64,000 nucleotides of DNA from Gnetum montanum. Lineage: Eukaryota; Streptophyta; Gnetopsida; Gnetales; Gnetaceae. The DNA lies in contig MNCI01006151.1 in NCBI GenBank assembly GCA_015680685.1, forward strand, positions 1,243,566-1,307,565, given 5' to 3'. Positions 24,241 through 35,653 of the stretch are shown piece by piece. Within the stretch, counting starts at the first letter, position 1; every line of letters begins with the position of its first letter. The notes under the pieces were generated by a model. The model was given only the letters and a program-made list of their open reading frames with translations, had not been told where the DNA came from and searched no databases. The translations under genes were made by a program, and so were the position numbers.

Positions 24241-24892
24241 TGTTTCATACATGCATGTGTCCTATTTACCCACTTGTTAATCCTTGTCATGGCCACATGT
24301 TTAGTCATGGGGGTTACCCCCATTCTAATCTTCAAGATTCTTAAGTGCTTTTCATCTTTTTATTTTATATTTTTTTGTCATTTTCCTATTTCTTAATCTA
24401 ATTTTTCCTATTTCTTCCAATTTTTTCTAGCTATTGTTTTCATTTTCTTTGTTATGAAATCTCACTTGTGAATAAAACAATCTTGTGACCCATTGGGATG
24501 AGGTTTTCTCTATGTTGTCAAGTCATAAGGGACTGATTATTTGGACATTGAGAGCACAACATACATCCCCCATTCCATTAATAAGAGGTTCTTACTCTGG
24601 TCATAATGATATTATTTTTACCATGGGACTAAAAATAACTTCATAATCCTTATGTCTAGGAAAAAGAGTGCAAAACCAAGGTAGAATGTAAGGGGTGTGA
24701 CATCAATGGAATTTGTGAATTCTCTTTGGCCACTTTTGTATGTTCTATCATGTTGTTGAGGTTGTAACCATATCCTTGTAGATCTAACAAAAAATGAAAG
24801 TAAGAGTAACCTAGAACGACATTGAATAAACTTCTCTAGGTCCTACTAGAAAGACATGTACCCATGCCTAAAGGTTGGTAGCTTCTTAGAAC

Positions 24893-24915
24893 TCCAATAA
24901 ATAAATAAATAAATA
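24893..24915. repeat. (AAAT)n microsatellite
   Basis: Five units of AATA/ATAA in the untranslated region. Confidence 0.7.
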
Positions 24916-25689
24916 ATAAGTGTGCCATAATTAAGCTATTACCTTGGACAAAACTCCAAGTGATGTTACTCCTCATAGCTATGATAGTCTTATTGTTGTC
25001 TGTCGAAGTGATGAAATGATGCAATGTCATTTCAATGTGGTGTGGACTTGGTTTGAATCTTGGAAAGAGAGACTTGTGATTATTTAACCATTAATAACAC
25101 ACAAGGTTTCATTGTGTCCATGGTAAGACCTCATGTCCCAATTTTTGTAATCCTTTCTATAGTCCATCTCATCTTGTTTTCTGGGTGATCATAACTTGTG
25201 GTTTTGTGTAACATAGAGTTATTATCTTGAATTGGTGGTTTTAACATGTGTGTTTTGTTTCATAGGTATGCATTGCATTCAACCACTTTAATACCTATGG
25301 ACTTTTTTAGGTATGGTTACAAAAGAGCATCATAGGCTAGAGCCTACTTTGGGGAGAACCCACTTGTGTATGTTTTGTGAGTTATACTTTTTTGACATAA
25401 CCACATCATTTTTAACCTTACAAGTGCTTAATTGTTACATTTTTTCATTTCCCTTCTCATGTAACTTGATCTATCCACAACCACAATTTCCATGCCCTTT
25501 TTCTTGCTCATTCTAGTGCTTTTCACATTGAAAACTCCACATTATTACAATTTCAATGCCTCAAACTAATTTTTCACTTACCCAAAACTATGAAGATAAC
25601 CTCAAACCTTCCAACCAATCACAGAGCTTTAGTTTCCATGCTCAGTTACCCCATTCAGTGATTATTCATGGACCCTAATATTTCCTATC

Positions 25690-25768
25690 TGACGTTAAGT
25701 CTAGTGCAACATCAATTACTCGACATTGAGTACTCGATGTTAGGTTGATCAAAACCTATATATATGAC
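25690..25768 (+). promoter_or_regulatory. Putative internal promoter, internal region 2
   Basis: ACTCGACATTGAGTACTCG, then GATGTTAGG, precede TATATATAT at 25757-25765. The downstream LTR (29198) has palindromic TTGGATACCCAATATTGG and GATACCCGATGTTGAAG before TAAATATA at 29321. The motif class therefore matches this copy's own LTR and differs from that at 17335. The similarity is motif-level, not a clean alignment. Confidence 0.42.
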
Positions 25769-26281
25769 CCCTAGAGTGCCCAAAAATCATTTTTATCATT
25801 TACTACTAAGGGAGTTCAAATTTTCGCTTACAAATTAGAGCTCTATGTACCCACTTTCCACTTGTGATATTTGGCTCTCTACCACTTTGATTTTTGTGTT
25901 GTTTGAACCTATTTGAACCTACATGGAAAACTTATTTCAGTTGATGAAAATTTGTTATTTCTTGGAAGGTATTATAAGAGTAAGAGTGTTAAAAACCTTA
26001 GCCATTATCATGAATAATAAATCATATTAATGTCAAAAATCTTAATTTTTCTACCCAAGGGACCACAACCATCATAACAAGCCATACACAAGAAAAAAAG
26101 AAAACCAATTGGTAAGGGTTGTAAAAGATGATACACTTTTTGGGGATTTTTCTAAAAAAATTTTCTAACTATGTAGTCATATGAATTAAGAACTTAATGA
26201 ACTAAGGTAATGAGTAAGGTATAAACTGATTAATGATAAAGAATATAACCTTAGTAACACTTGATCTTTTCTTGATTGCAA

Positions 26282-29010
26282 ATGGCCTCAAAAAGAGGTG
26301 CACAAGGAGAACCTTTGTAAAGAGTAGCTAAGCATCTATGAGGTGGTCAAGGCCAATAAGGAAAACATGCAAAAAATCAAGAGTAGGAAGCCCAATATTT
26401 TAGCATTCACTAAGAGGTTTCTACTACTAAACAGTCGGTCCAAGGAGAGGCTATATAACTGCAAGCTCCCATGTAGGGATAATGTTTCACGTTACCCCTT
26501 GATTACCTTGCGACCATTCTAGAAAAGTCCACATTGACCTCAGTGATAGTGGAAATTAATTTTGACCCACTTATGGAGTTTTCTCCAAAAGTTATTTATA
26601 TGAAACTTAAGGCATCACCCTTGTGGCCCATTCTCTCGAATAGTCGCAAGTGGTACCTTGGTGAGACTCATCAATTTTAGCACAACACAGATGAGGGCAA
26701 CACCATCAACATTTGTAGGGTGAATGTCTCTTTTTTAGTTAAGAAAATTGCTATAGCTCTAAATTTGCTAAATGAAGGGGCTAAGGTAGCCCATCTATTC
26801 ATTAAATTTGATCCCAATACCAAAAAAAATATGGCTAAAATAGATGTACAAAAAAAAATAAAACATATAATTAACTAACTCTAGAAGAGAGGACATATTT
26901 CAAGATCAGTACATATCATGTTTTCCACCAAAGGGCTCAACTAAATTTCACATATGTGGCTAATGGAAGTCCTATCCTAATGGGAAAATATGCAGCTAAT
27001 CTTCCCCAATTCTGCTTCACTGAAATTCAATGGTGGTTCAAAGCGAAAAAGGTAGGAAAACCAACACTCCCATTCCATTGGCTAATCAGAAGGTTATGAA
27101 AATGTGTTTGAATCCTAGGATATACAAATGATATCCATAGGAAGGCTTAGAATGCCTCCATCGTCAAACTTCTCAAACTTGTAGCACTAAGAAAAAATCT
27201 TAGTGAAGATAAAGAATCAAAGAAGAAGGTAGATCCCAAAGCAGAAACAAAATATGAGCTTGAACAACACCTAGAAACACAATCTCCACTACCACCACCA
27301 TAAGATTACAGGTCCTCAATGAGCCATTTATAAAAAATCACTGAAGCTTTCAATTGGGGAAGAAGGGATGACTAAAATCTTCTCAAAGTCATTAATGATG
27401 CCACATAACCCACAATTTCAATTGATCCAATAAGGGGGTAGATCTTATTATAATTAGGACAAGGATTCCAATTGTCTAGGAAAATCTCTATGAATGTTGC
27501 ATCCTTCCATGTGATGCTTGAAACTAGAGAAGGTGCCACAACTATGGTAAAGAAACATTAGGATGCAGTAAATGTAGAAGAAGTGATCACAAATCATATT
27601 AAGGAACCATTCAACATGCTTATTGTGCTCCTAGCAGATCTTACTTGGACCAGAGATGCGCAGATGCTGGCTAGGACTTCAATGACTCTTGTGATGCATG
27701 AGGATGTATTGGATCAACTAATGTAGATGGTGCAAGTGATAAATACTTTCTTTAACATCCCTAATAATGTCACTATAGCATAGTTAGACCTCATCACCAC
27801 TAAAGGAAAGCTGGTCATGGCTAAAGTCAGGGAAAAACATGTAGAAGTAGAAGCACCAAGATTACGATAAGAGCTAGCAACCTTGAGAGTCAAACGATGG
27901 GATCCTACCTATTTTATTGTACCTAACCAACTAGAATAATTTAGAATGGAGTAGTTAGCCAAGCTGACTAAGCATAGTGCAATTGCAGCACAAGAAAAAG
28001 AAAAAATAATCTAGTATGCCTCTACCACTGATTCACAATCCCATGCTTATATAAAGGCATTATCCATTGCACAAGAGAAAAATAAGTAGCTTACCACTAA
28101 GAATTCAAGGATGAACACAATCAAAAGCCAAAGAATATTCTAGAGGAAATTGTCCACCAATTCTGAGAACAACTAGTGAGGGTCAGCTAGGACATTAATA
28201 GATTGGCTAGAGAAAATAGAGCCATCTTAATGAAGAAGGTCTGCGTGATTCGACAAAAATAAATAATAGAAATCAGCACATGGCAGACTGAGGCTAAGAA
28301 GCATGAAAAGTTGAAGGAACACCTCTATGACCAAGTAGGAATGTATGAGTAGATAAATGAAAAAGAGACCTAGATGGCTAAAGCTCACATTAGCTCCTTA
28401 TAAACACAAAATATTGAGTGGCAGCCAATTCTAGATAGCTATGCCTTGGTCCACTAGGTGGAAGTAAAGAATAAAGACCTATAGATTGGAGATTTGAAAG
28501 AATACATGGTGTTAGCTAACCTTAGATATGCCAACCTTGCCATGTTAATAGCAAGTTGACCGAAATGAGCTAGAGAAGTAGGTAGAAATCACTTATGCAT
28601 TGTATAAAAAGAGTCTGTAGATCAAAAAGATGCTTTGTAAAAGCTACATGTGGAAAACTTAGAATTAGAAGTGGTTAAAGCTAGCTAATATGGATAGAAG
28701 GATGTCACATAAAACCTAGTTAGAAGATTAATAAATTATTAGGAACTTAGAAAAAAATCTAAAACCTTTGAGAAGGAATCAAAAAAATTTGTGATGTTGT
28801 ATGTGAAGGCAAATCAGATGTTCCCACAACTACCATGTCCTTGGGATGTATCAGTGTTAGCACACATAAGTTTACTAACCTAAATAGTACATGACCCAAG
28901 GATGGAAGAAGAAAAGTTGTAGGCATTTCTTGATTGTTACAAATTTCAAAAGCCTAGTGACAAAGGAAAGTAACCAATGGAGGAGCCACCACCTCTGGGC
29001 ATCACATGAG
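26282..29010 (+). pseudogene. Post-pol ORF of Athila-like element, copy 2
   Basis: Begins ATG at 26282 (MASKRGAQGEPL) and ends TGA at 29008 (EEPPPLGIT). The middle has KWYLGETHQF, equivalent to EWYMGETYLF of copy 1, and a long Glu/Lys/Gln-rich section (27450-28700) likely to be coiled coil. It ends with a Pro-rich tail. Many TAG codons stand where Gln is expected. It is diverged from copy 1 but keeps the same architecture and length, which argues that the ORF was under selection in both lineages before decay. Function unknown. Confidence 0.7.
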
Positions 29011-29184
29011 CTTCCCAATTTTTGTCTTGTAATATTGTGTCCCATTTTTGTAGTACACCATTATGGCATCTAAGAGTTAATTTTTTTGTTTATTATTTAA
29101 TTTAGTCAATAATCCCATACCTTCTCAATATTTTTTAAATAACTTGTTCCTCTTTTTATTTGACTCAAGGATGAGTTTTCATTC

Positions 29185-29197
29185 AGTCATGGGGGTA
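29185..29197 (+). other. Polypurine tract
   Basis: AGTCATGGGGGTA immediately before the LTR start TGATAAGTCATG. This is the second-strand primer site and the clearest PPT of family 2 in the window. Confidence 0.75.
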
Positions 29198-30077
29198 TGA
29201 TAAGTCATGATTTGTTTGGCCCTAATATTGGATACCCAATATTGGAGCCCTAATATTAGATACCCGATGTTGAAGCCAGGAAGTAGTTGGATATCCAATG
29301 TCATCTCCTTTGGGCTAGCCTAAATATAGCACTTTGGTGCATAGTTCAATATTTAATAGGTAGTAGAGAAGATAGTTTTAGTTATCAGTTTTTGATAGTC
29401 TTACTTAGAGTTCTTTTATTCCTAGTGCATGCCTGCAATGTGATATTTGTTATCATATGATACCTTTGTTCAAGTGTGACATACTTGGACATGTTACATG
29501 ACTAAAAATAAAGATTTAAATTACTACCATCATTGCAGCATTCACTTAGATTATTATTGTTTTTAATTATGAATTATTTGTTATTTTCTCTAGTTAAATG
29601 TTTCCATTTATTGCTACTTACTATTCCCATTATTAACAAGAATGCATACGCCTTAATCATGAACGTTTAAGTGTAAGTAGTTGGTAATCTAGTAGTGTAT
29701 CATTTGGCACACCCAATGACATATTCTTGACATCTAGTGTAGTCTCATGATGTACAACACATATATGGATGATTAAGAGTGAACACGCATCACATGTAGG
29801 CTAGTTTAGATTTTACTTTCCATTGCTCAGTAGCCTAATTAATTCATCTCCTAGTCATCATTAGGAGTAGCATACAATTAGATAACATCATATGCCTCAC
29901 TTTGGACTAAATCATATGTGACAAAGCTACCACTAGTCCAAGTGGGAAGATAGTGAACTGTGATCAAAGCATAATGATTTAGATACCACAACTACTCTCA
30001 TTCATGGAATTCAACTAGATTTGCATGAATGATTGCAATTCATATGGTTGAGTGTAGGGGTACCTCACTTCTCATCA
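29198..30077 (+). mobile_element. Athila-like 3' LTR of internal region 2
   Basis: Starts TGATAAGTCATGATTTG and ends TACCTCACTTCTCATCA. U3 has palindromic TTGGATACCCAATATTGG and TAAATATA at 29321-29328; the end segment TGAGTGTAGGGGTACC is shared with other family 2 LTRs. It abuts the decayed antisense gene copy 3 region. No target duplication could be matched. Confidence 0.8.
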
Positions 30078-30429
30078 TCTTATTTTGATCTTATGCCTTC
30101 CCTAAGATATTATCATAGAAGAAGGTGATTGGCATTGCCTATGCATGGACCATGATGAAGGTCCTAGGAGAAGGTGCTTTATTTGACTAGGTTGCTCACT
30201 TGGCCTAGATTACATGAGGAAATCTTTAATCTCCATTAGGGTCTCTTCACAATATGCCACATGCACTATGCATTTTTTGCAACATATTTGACGAGATTTT
30301 TGGAATTCTTAGTGATGAGGAGAGATGGATGATGGATATGTCAAGACTCATTCCAACTCTCTAGGCCTTGGATAAATCATATTAATCCAATCATGTAGGC
30401 ATAGAACCCACCATAGGATGTTGAATAAT
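30078..30429. other. Unassigned sequence of family 1 copy E'
   Basis: About 350 bp between the family 2 LTR and the first exon I can place in antisense gene copy 3. The plus-strand text about 30260-30420 can be read as protein-like (NIFDEIFGILSDEERWMMD) and may be an upstream exon, but I found no match to it in the other copies. Confidence 0.3.
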
Positions 30430-32504
30430 TATTGTCTATAATCATTAAGGGAGTTAGTGATAGGTGGTGTGTTTCCCTTGATAGCATGAGGGTGGAGCCT
30501 CACATTTATTATGCTAATGTTGAGAGGGCTAGAGAGGTACATGCTAAAGCTAATGGGGTAGCTATATTGAAGCTAAAGCATCCTATGAAGGAAGTAGCAC
30601 AAGTGACAAAATAATATTCCAAGAGAAGGTTCACATTGAAGCTTGGAAAGACTTATCATTGGTCACAGGTACATTGATAATTTCTTTTTATGTTTTTATT
30701 TTCATATTTTTTGAGTTTTATAACTATTTCCTATGATATGTCTTTAGCATATGGAGCTGGATGTACAACATCTCTTCCAAGAAAAGATTGTCATCCAATG
30801 ATGTAGCATTCAATATTCCTTGCACTTGTAGAGGATCTTCAACGATCATGCAATCACACTACGACATGTAGTGTTCTAGAAATCTCAGTCTAATTCAATT
30901 TTCCAACATATGCCTTTGGCAAGTTCTAATATTTTTGGTTTATGATTCTTGGAAATAAGTGGCAAGACTTGGTAGCCCAACTGACAATAGCAACAAAGAA
31001 GTAGAGGTGTGTAGAGAAGGCTCTCCTACAACAACATGAGGAGGAGGGATTGGCCAACATGGCATTAGATGACTTAGATGCCTTGTTTGGTGAGCCATTT
31101 TTAGGGGAATCCCCCATTGTCATCCCAGAGGAGGAGAAGCTAAGTATCCATACACTTTAGTGTTGTTCGTTATAGTTTATGATTTTATGTTTAGTTTGCA
31201 TTCTAGTCATTCAATTATTATTATGCTTGTTGTAGTTCTTGAACCCCAAGTAGAAGCCTCGACCCCTATGTCTTAGATGAAACCATGGGTAGATGTACTA
31301 GACAAAGTGGAATTTATGCACGATATCATCAACTGTTGCAATAAGTTGCTTTCAAGATTGGTAAGAACTTTGTTTTATTTGTATTAATTATTTTGTGTTG
31401 TTTATTTTTGAGGTATATTTGGTTATAATATTTTCTGTTATGGCCATTCATGTTATACATTATGCTTATTAGTATATTTTATGGTTATATTGTTTACAAT
31501 GCCTACATTTTCATGGGACCCTACCCATGACATGTAGATTGAGTTCTTGCCAAAGCTTCCTCTTGAGGTTGATAATGTACCATGGAAGTTATATGAAACT
31601 GTCATTGACCTTGTAGTTTCATGTGCAAAAAATTCATGGGAATTTCAAAGGTCTAACTAATCCCTATGGAAGTAGTTGCGTCATTGAAGGGGAGGAATAA
31701 GAGGCAAGCCTAGATGATCACTAATCTTTAGGATCATAATGCCTTTGTGAAAGCCTAAGTAACTAACACAAAAAACGTATGAACCAAGGAGATCAAGTGA
31801 ACCTACTACTAGAATTTCATCCATGACAAGGTTTCCCTTGCTAGGGAGATGGTGAAGCAATTGATGCAAATGGACCTCATCTCCAACAAAGATAAGGATT
31901 GGAAAGTTTATTGTTCTTGCATCTTAGAGTGGGGTTGGGCATAAAAAGATCACAAGAGAAAATATAATGCTGATCATGAGGCATATCTAATTTGGCTTAA
32001 GGAGGAGACTACTGAATGGTGCAAGATGGAGCTATTTATAAAGGGGATTCAAGCTAAGAGTTTCTACAAAATATTTGAAGGCATTCTCATGGTGGCTAAA
32101 TCTTCTACTCCTCATGTCTATATGGTTGTGGGTGATGTTTTTGCTACCACAGTGTCACAAAAGCTACCCAAATGCTTACACATTATTGAGAGCAACATCC
32201 TCATAGGAATTAATCTTGCAGATGTGGATTGAGCCCACATGAAAGAGGACCAAATCCTCCATTACTTAGAGGTTAGTCTTCAACATCTTCCCCTAGAATT
32301 CATTGAGCTAGATTCCTTGTAGGTTTGATTATTTTCATTTGGCTTTAATTTTTTTTAGTTTTGCTCAAGTTATTCACTTTTGTTTGTTATGTGTTGATTA
32401 CTAATTGGTGTTATGTTGTTATGTTATAGAAAACAAGCAATATCAATGGTCCCAATGGTGAGGATCGAGATGATCCACCACTTCCTCCACCAAATGCTCC
32501 TTAG
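30430..32504 (+). pseudogene. Antisense gene of Tat/Ogre-type element, copy 3 (in E')
   Basis: Probable exons: about 30430-30668 (donor CAG|GTACAT), 30748 to about 31140, 31236-31360 (AGATTG|GTAAG), 31538-32271 (donor TTAGAG|GTTAGT) and 32430-32504. The last three align with copy 2. HDIINCCNKLLSRL matches GIMNDMIIFLE. PLEVDNVPWKLYETV...SCAKNSWEFQ matches SLEVTEVPRSLYNEM...ACSLWECQ, and LMQMDLISNKDKDWK matches QMQMDLLAxKNQDWK. The tail ends EDRDDPPLPPPNAP, like EDDPHAPDA of copy 1. The first two exons do not resemble the 5' exons of copies 1 and 2. Stops are frequent; function unknown. Confidence 0.62.
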
Positions 32505-32867
32505 CATTACCAACTACCTTATTTTAGTTTTTCTTATTAATGATTAATGATGTTGTTGTTGATGGCTAGTATTAGCTGAGGTTTTGGTTATGAAAAGATT
32601 CGTACCTATTATTTCTTATTTGAACATTTTTCCATGTAGTGTGGCTATGGTTACTTATGTTGTAAAAGTCTTGATTTTATTTTTAAGTTTTAGTTTTGGC
32701 TATATTATTTTTGGCATTATGATCTTATTCATGTTATAGTCACATGGTTATAAATGTTATTCATGGCTACATTGACTAACTTGGTTATAAGGTTATAATG
32801 CATTGAAAATGGTTGGCTAGGCAACATGGCATGTGACTAAAATGAAAATAATTTAAAAGGTTACTTG

Positions 32868-33000
32868 CTTGTTTTAGCCCATGGTAGGCTATGCAATGTT
32901 TGCCAATTTAAGGCCTTAGTGGGCTATACGTTCTTGTCAGTTTTAGGACATGACAAGCCCCTCATTGTTTGCCAATTTTAGACCATGGTAGGTCCCACAT
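32868..33000. repeat. Degenerate 22-bp motif array, copy E'
   Basis: Four units such as TTTTAGCCCATGGTAGGCT, ATTTAAGGCCTTAGTGGGCT, TTTTAGGACATGACAAGCC and ATTTTAGACCATGGTAGGTC. It lies between the antisense gene and the protease, as in copies A and C. Confidence 0.72.
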
Positions 33001-33479
33001 TAGACAAAAAGGGATATATCTTTTTTTATCTATTTTATGTTTTAAAGATTTTATGGGTTTTCTATTTTTAAAGATTTTATGAGGTTTCTATATTAATATC
33101 ATGACAAGAGAGAAAGAGAAGGCTTTAATAAAAAAAATGCAAACAATAGTAAACTCATAGGATATATGCAAATGAAAGTTTAACATAAAGGAAACAAAAT
33201 GACATAAATAGGAAAAATGTAAGTTAGGCTAATAGGCTATAGGTACATATGATTATAAGGCTATGAGTGCATAGAGTAGGAGGAAGACTAGGGACACACA
33301 TCACTTATGTACATGTTTCCTAATCTTTAAGAAATTAGGAAATGTATCTAGCCTATTTTTCACAAGCTTGTACTCCCCATTCCCTTCACTAATGACGTTA
33401 AAGGGAAGATCTTCCCATAGCATATCCCTTGGTCCATTGTTGTTGTTTTTGGACTTCTCTACTTCGTTGGGTTGGTTAA

Positions 33480-34144
33480 CATTTTGGCTAGAATTTTCTT
33501 CTTAAAAATTCACCTCAGATCCCTACTCTACATCTACATTGTTATTCACTAGGGGAATTACATTATCACCACAAATGATAATTTCACCTCCTTCAAAATG
33601 TAGGTGAATTTCTTGGTGGATGGGCAAAGATGTAACTCATAATTGAGATAGAAAAGGGTCTTTCCAAGATAAGGTTGAATCCTGGTGTTTCCTCCACCAC
33701 CAAGAAATTTGTAGTTGTTGGAAATTGCTCTCCTACCACAAATTCAAAGGGGATAGACCCCTTAATAATAACCTATGATTCATCGCAGGATTTGAGAGCT
33801 AATGTTAACGTATGTTTTATATGCTCCATTAGGCCTAAATGTTCAACCATGATATAAGAGATGACATTTGTGGCTGCTCCATTATCCACATGCACTCTAT
33901 GTACTTTGTATTATGCTACCCATTTCATTATGAAAAGATGAGGCTTGGTCACTTTGCTATTTTGGAAATAGGTTTTGATTTTGCTATCATGAAACACTAG
34001 TAATGTTGACTTCATCTCCCTAGGTGAAGATGGCATCATCATCATATGAATGAATTCTTTGTTAGTGGCAATGTCCTTGCTAATGAGGATGGAAGTTAAC
34101 ACCTTAAGTAGCGCTTCATGGTGCATAGTAGAAGTCATGACCAT
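33480..34144 (-). pseudogene. Protease of Tat/Ogre copy E'
   Basis: Starts with HHEALLKVLTSILIS. After a stop it continues with YKVHRVHVDNGAATNVIS (active site DNG, as in canonical Ogre) and GFNLILERP. It is decayed. The linker upstream of it is interrupted at 34375 by the insertion of copy C, and resumes at 51344. Confidence 0.75.
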
Positions 34145-34370
34145 ATGTTGAGAGTTGTGTTTTTTTATTTCAATGATTGTTTGACCTATTCTATCACATT
34201 TAGGAAGTCTTTTTTATTGTCCCTCGGCTTGTCATCCCTATTATTCTTAACTTCCTCCATGCATCGCATAATGTGTACTTCATGTTTTGGTTGCTACGGA
34301 TTTTCCTCTCTTCCCTTTCCTTGGGTTTTATGATCCTTCCATGGTTTGCTTATCGAAGTAGCCTAGGTTG

Positions 34371-34375
34371 AAGAT
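34371..34375. repeat. Target-site duplication AAGAT (left)
   Basis: AAGAT directly before the LTR end at 34376; an identical AAGAT follows the other LTR at 51339-51343. Five bp is the usual Ty3/gypsy duplication. Confidence 0.9.
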
Positions 34376-35639
34376 TGTAACGATGGAAAATGTCGATCGT
34401 TGGAAATACCGAGTGAAGTTCCATGTACATAGTTCCAACCCCAGATCCATGATAGGGTTGTGCTAGAGAAAACGACCTTGAGGTGCCCTAAACGATCTTG
34501 TCGATTAGGCAGGGACTTACTTAATCAGTAAATTTTTGTAATGATTGGATCACGAGATGATGATTTCGATGGGAGGGTATGATATCTATTGATGAGAAAC
34601 AGAATATTTGTTCCAAGATCGAGTCTCAAAGGCAATGAGGACGATGTAAATGATGCAAAGTGATTGTAAAATCATTGTAAATAGGATGTAATAAATTTTG
34701 GAGAATGTGCAATCCTGAGATCTAGAATTTAGCTTATAAACAAATATGTTGAATACAATGGTTGTAGATGGACTTCGGTTTAGATGAAGCACATGCTAAG
34801 AACAAGAAACTATTCAGAGATGAAACAAGCAAAGGCTGATCTACCTTGTTCTAGCCAATCTAGGTGCAAGGGAGTTAGACTCGAAGCAAAGTGTCTGCTA
34901 ACTTGAATTCTCTGGTCAAAAGCTCTTGTTGGTCACCATCGATGCTCTTCTATTACCAACTCTTTCTCATCCTCTCACCAATATTTTCCAAGAGATATTA
35001 TCAAAAATTTTGCCAAAAATGCCAATAGTTTCCAACCCTTTAAGCATTATTTGTCAAGATATTTATAAGATTAGGATTAGGAAAAGAATGCAGTTTAGAT
35101 GACACGTGTCCTGGGCCCACAAAATACCATTGACCTAATGTGCCATAGCTGAAGCTTGCAACATTACACTGCACTACGCTTTGAAGCGTAGTATGGTGTA
35201 ATCTACCCTTGTCTTTAGTGCTGCAGAATTTCCAAAGCTTTGGTAACAAACTATCCTATGGTTACACTACAATACGCTAGGGAGCATATTGTGGCATAAG
35301 AACTGCTAATGCTTGAGTTTTGCTATCTCCTTTGTTGCGACTAAATCAACTGTCTCCTTGCATGATGCTACATTACGCTGCATAGCGTAACGTAGCATAA
35401 TATGCCAAAAGTTAAGATTTTCAATCATGGCCAGCTTGCAAAGTTGGAGTGTTGTTGTTGTGCATCCCTCATTTCTATTTAGTACTCCTAAAATATACTA
35501 CATTGAGTTGTGTAGCATAGCATAGCAAGCTCTTAGCCAAAAAGATAAGACTTTCCAAAATGTGCCACTTGTGGAAATCCTTTACTGAACTTTGAGACTT
35601 TGCTGAATCCTCGAGGTCTCGAAATTTTATGGTGTTTCG
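34376..35639 (-). mobile_element. 3' LTR of copy C
   Basis: On the minus strand it begins CGAAACACCATAAAATTTCG (first base T to C) and ends CCATCGTTACA. A TATA box is near 35060-35067. U3 has palindromes at about 35155-35205, 35262-35300, 35365-35403 and 35500-35528, for example CTACGCTTTGAAGCGTAG. It aligns along its whole length with 50120-51338. Confidence 0.9.
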
Positions 35640-35653
35640 AAGGCCCCTCTTTG
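35640..35653 (-). other. Polypurine tract of copy C
   Basis: On the minus strand CAAAGAGGGGCCTT directly precedes the 3' LTR, which fits the AAAGAGGGG tract typical of Tat/Ogre elements. Confidence 0.75.

Larger units (their letters stand above)
24240..26281 (+). other. Untranslated region before post-pol ORF, internal region 2
   Basis: No gene seen. It holds a PPT-like AGTCATGGGGG at about 24302, a T-rich stretch, a block with GGGGTGTGACATCAATGG at 24690-24710, and a short AAAT microsatellite at about 24893-24915. A U3-like segment with TATA lies at 25690-25765. The region aligns in order with 15641-17887 and with the complement of 52110-53640. Confidence 0.6.
21931..29197 (+). mobile_element. 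Athila-like element, internal region 2 (family 2, pol missing)
   Basis: Order gag (about 22000-24240), untranslated region (24240-26281), post-pol ORF (26282-29010), PPT, LTR. No RT, RNase H or integrase motif is present. The gag tail passes almost directly into a PPT-like tract at about 24303, which in internal region 1 lies after integrase. Confidence 0.75.

Noticed and set aside
30073-30082. Target-site duplication for the family 2 tandem
   Set aside because: The 5 bp after 30077 (TCTTA) do not match the bases before 20994 or at 9823, so no duplication can be claimed.
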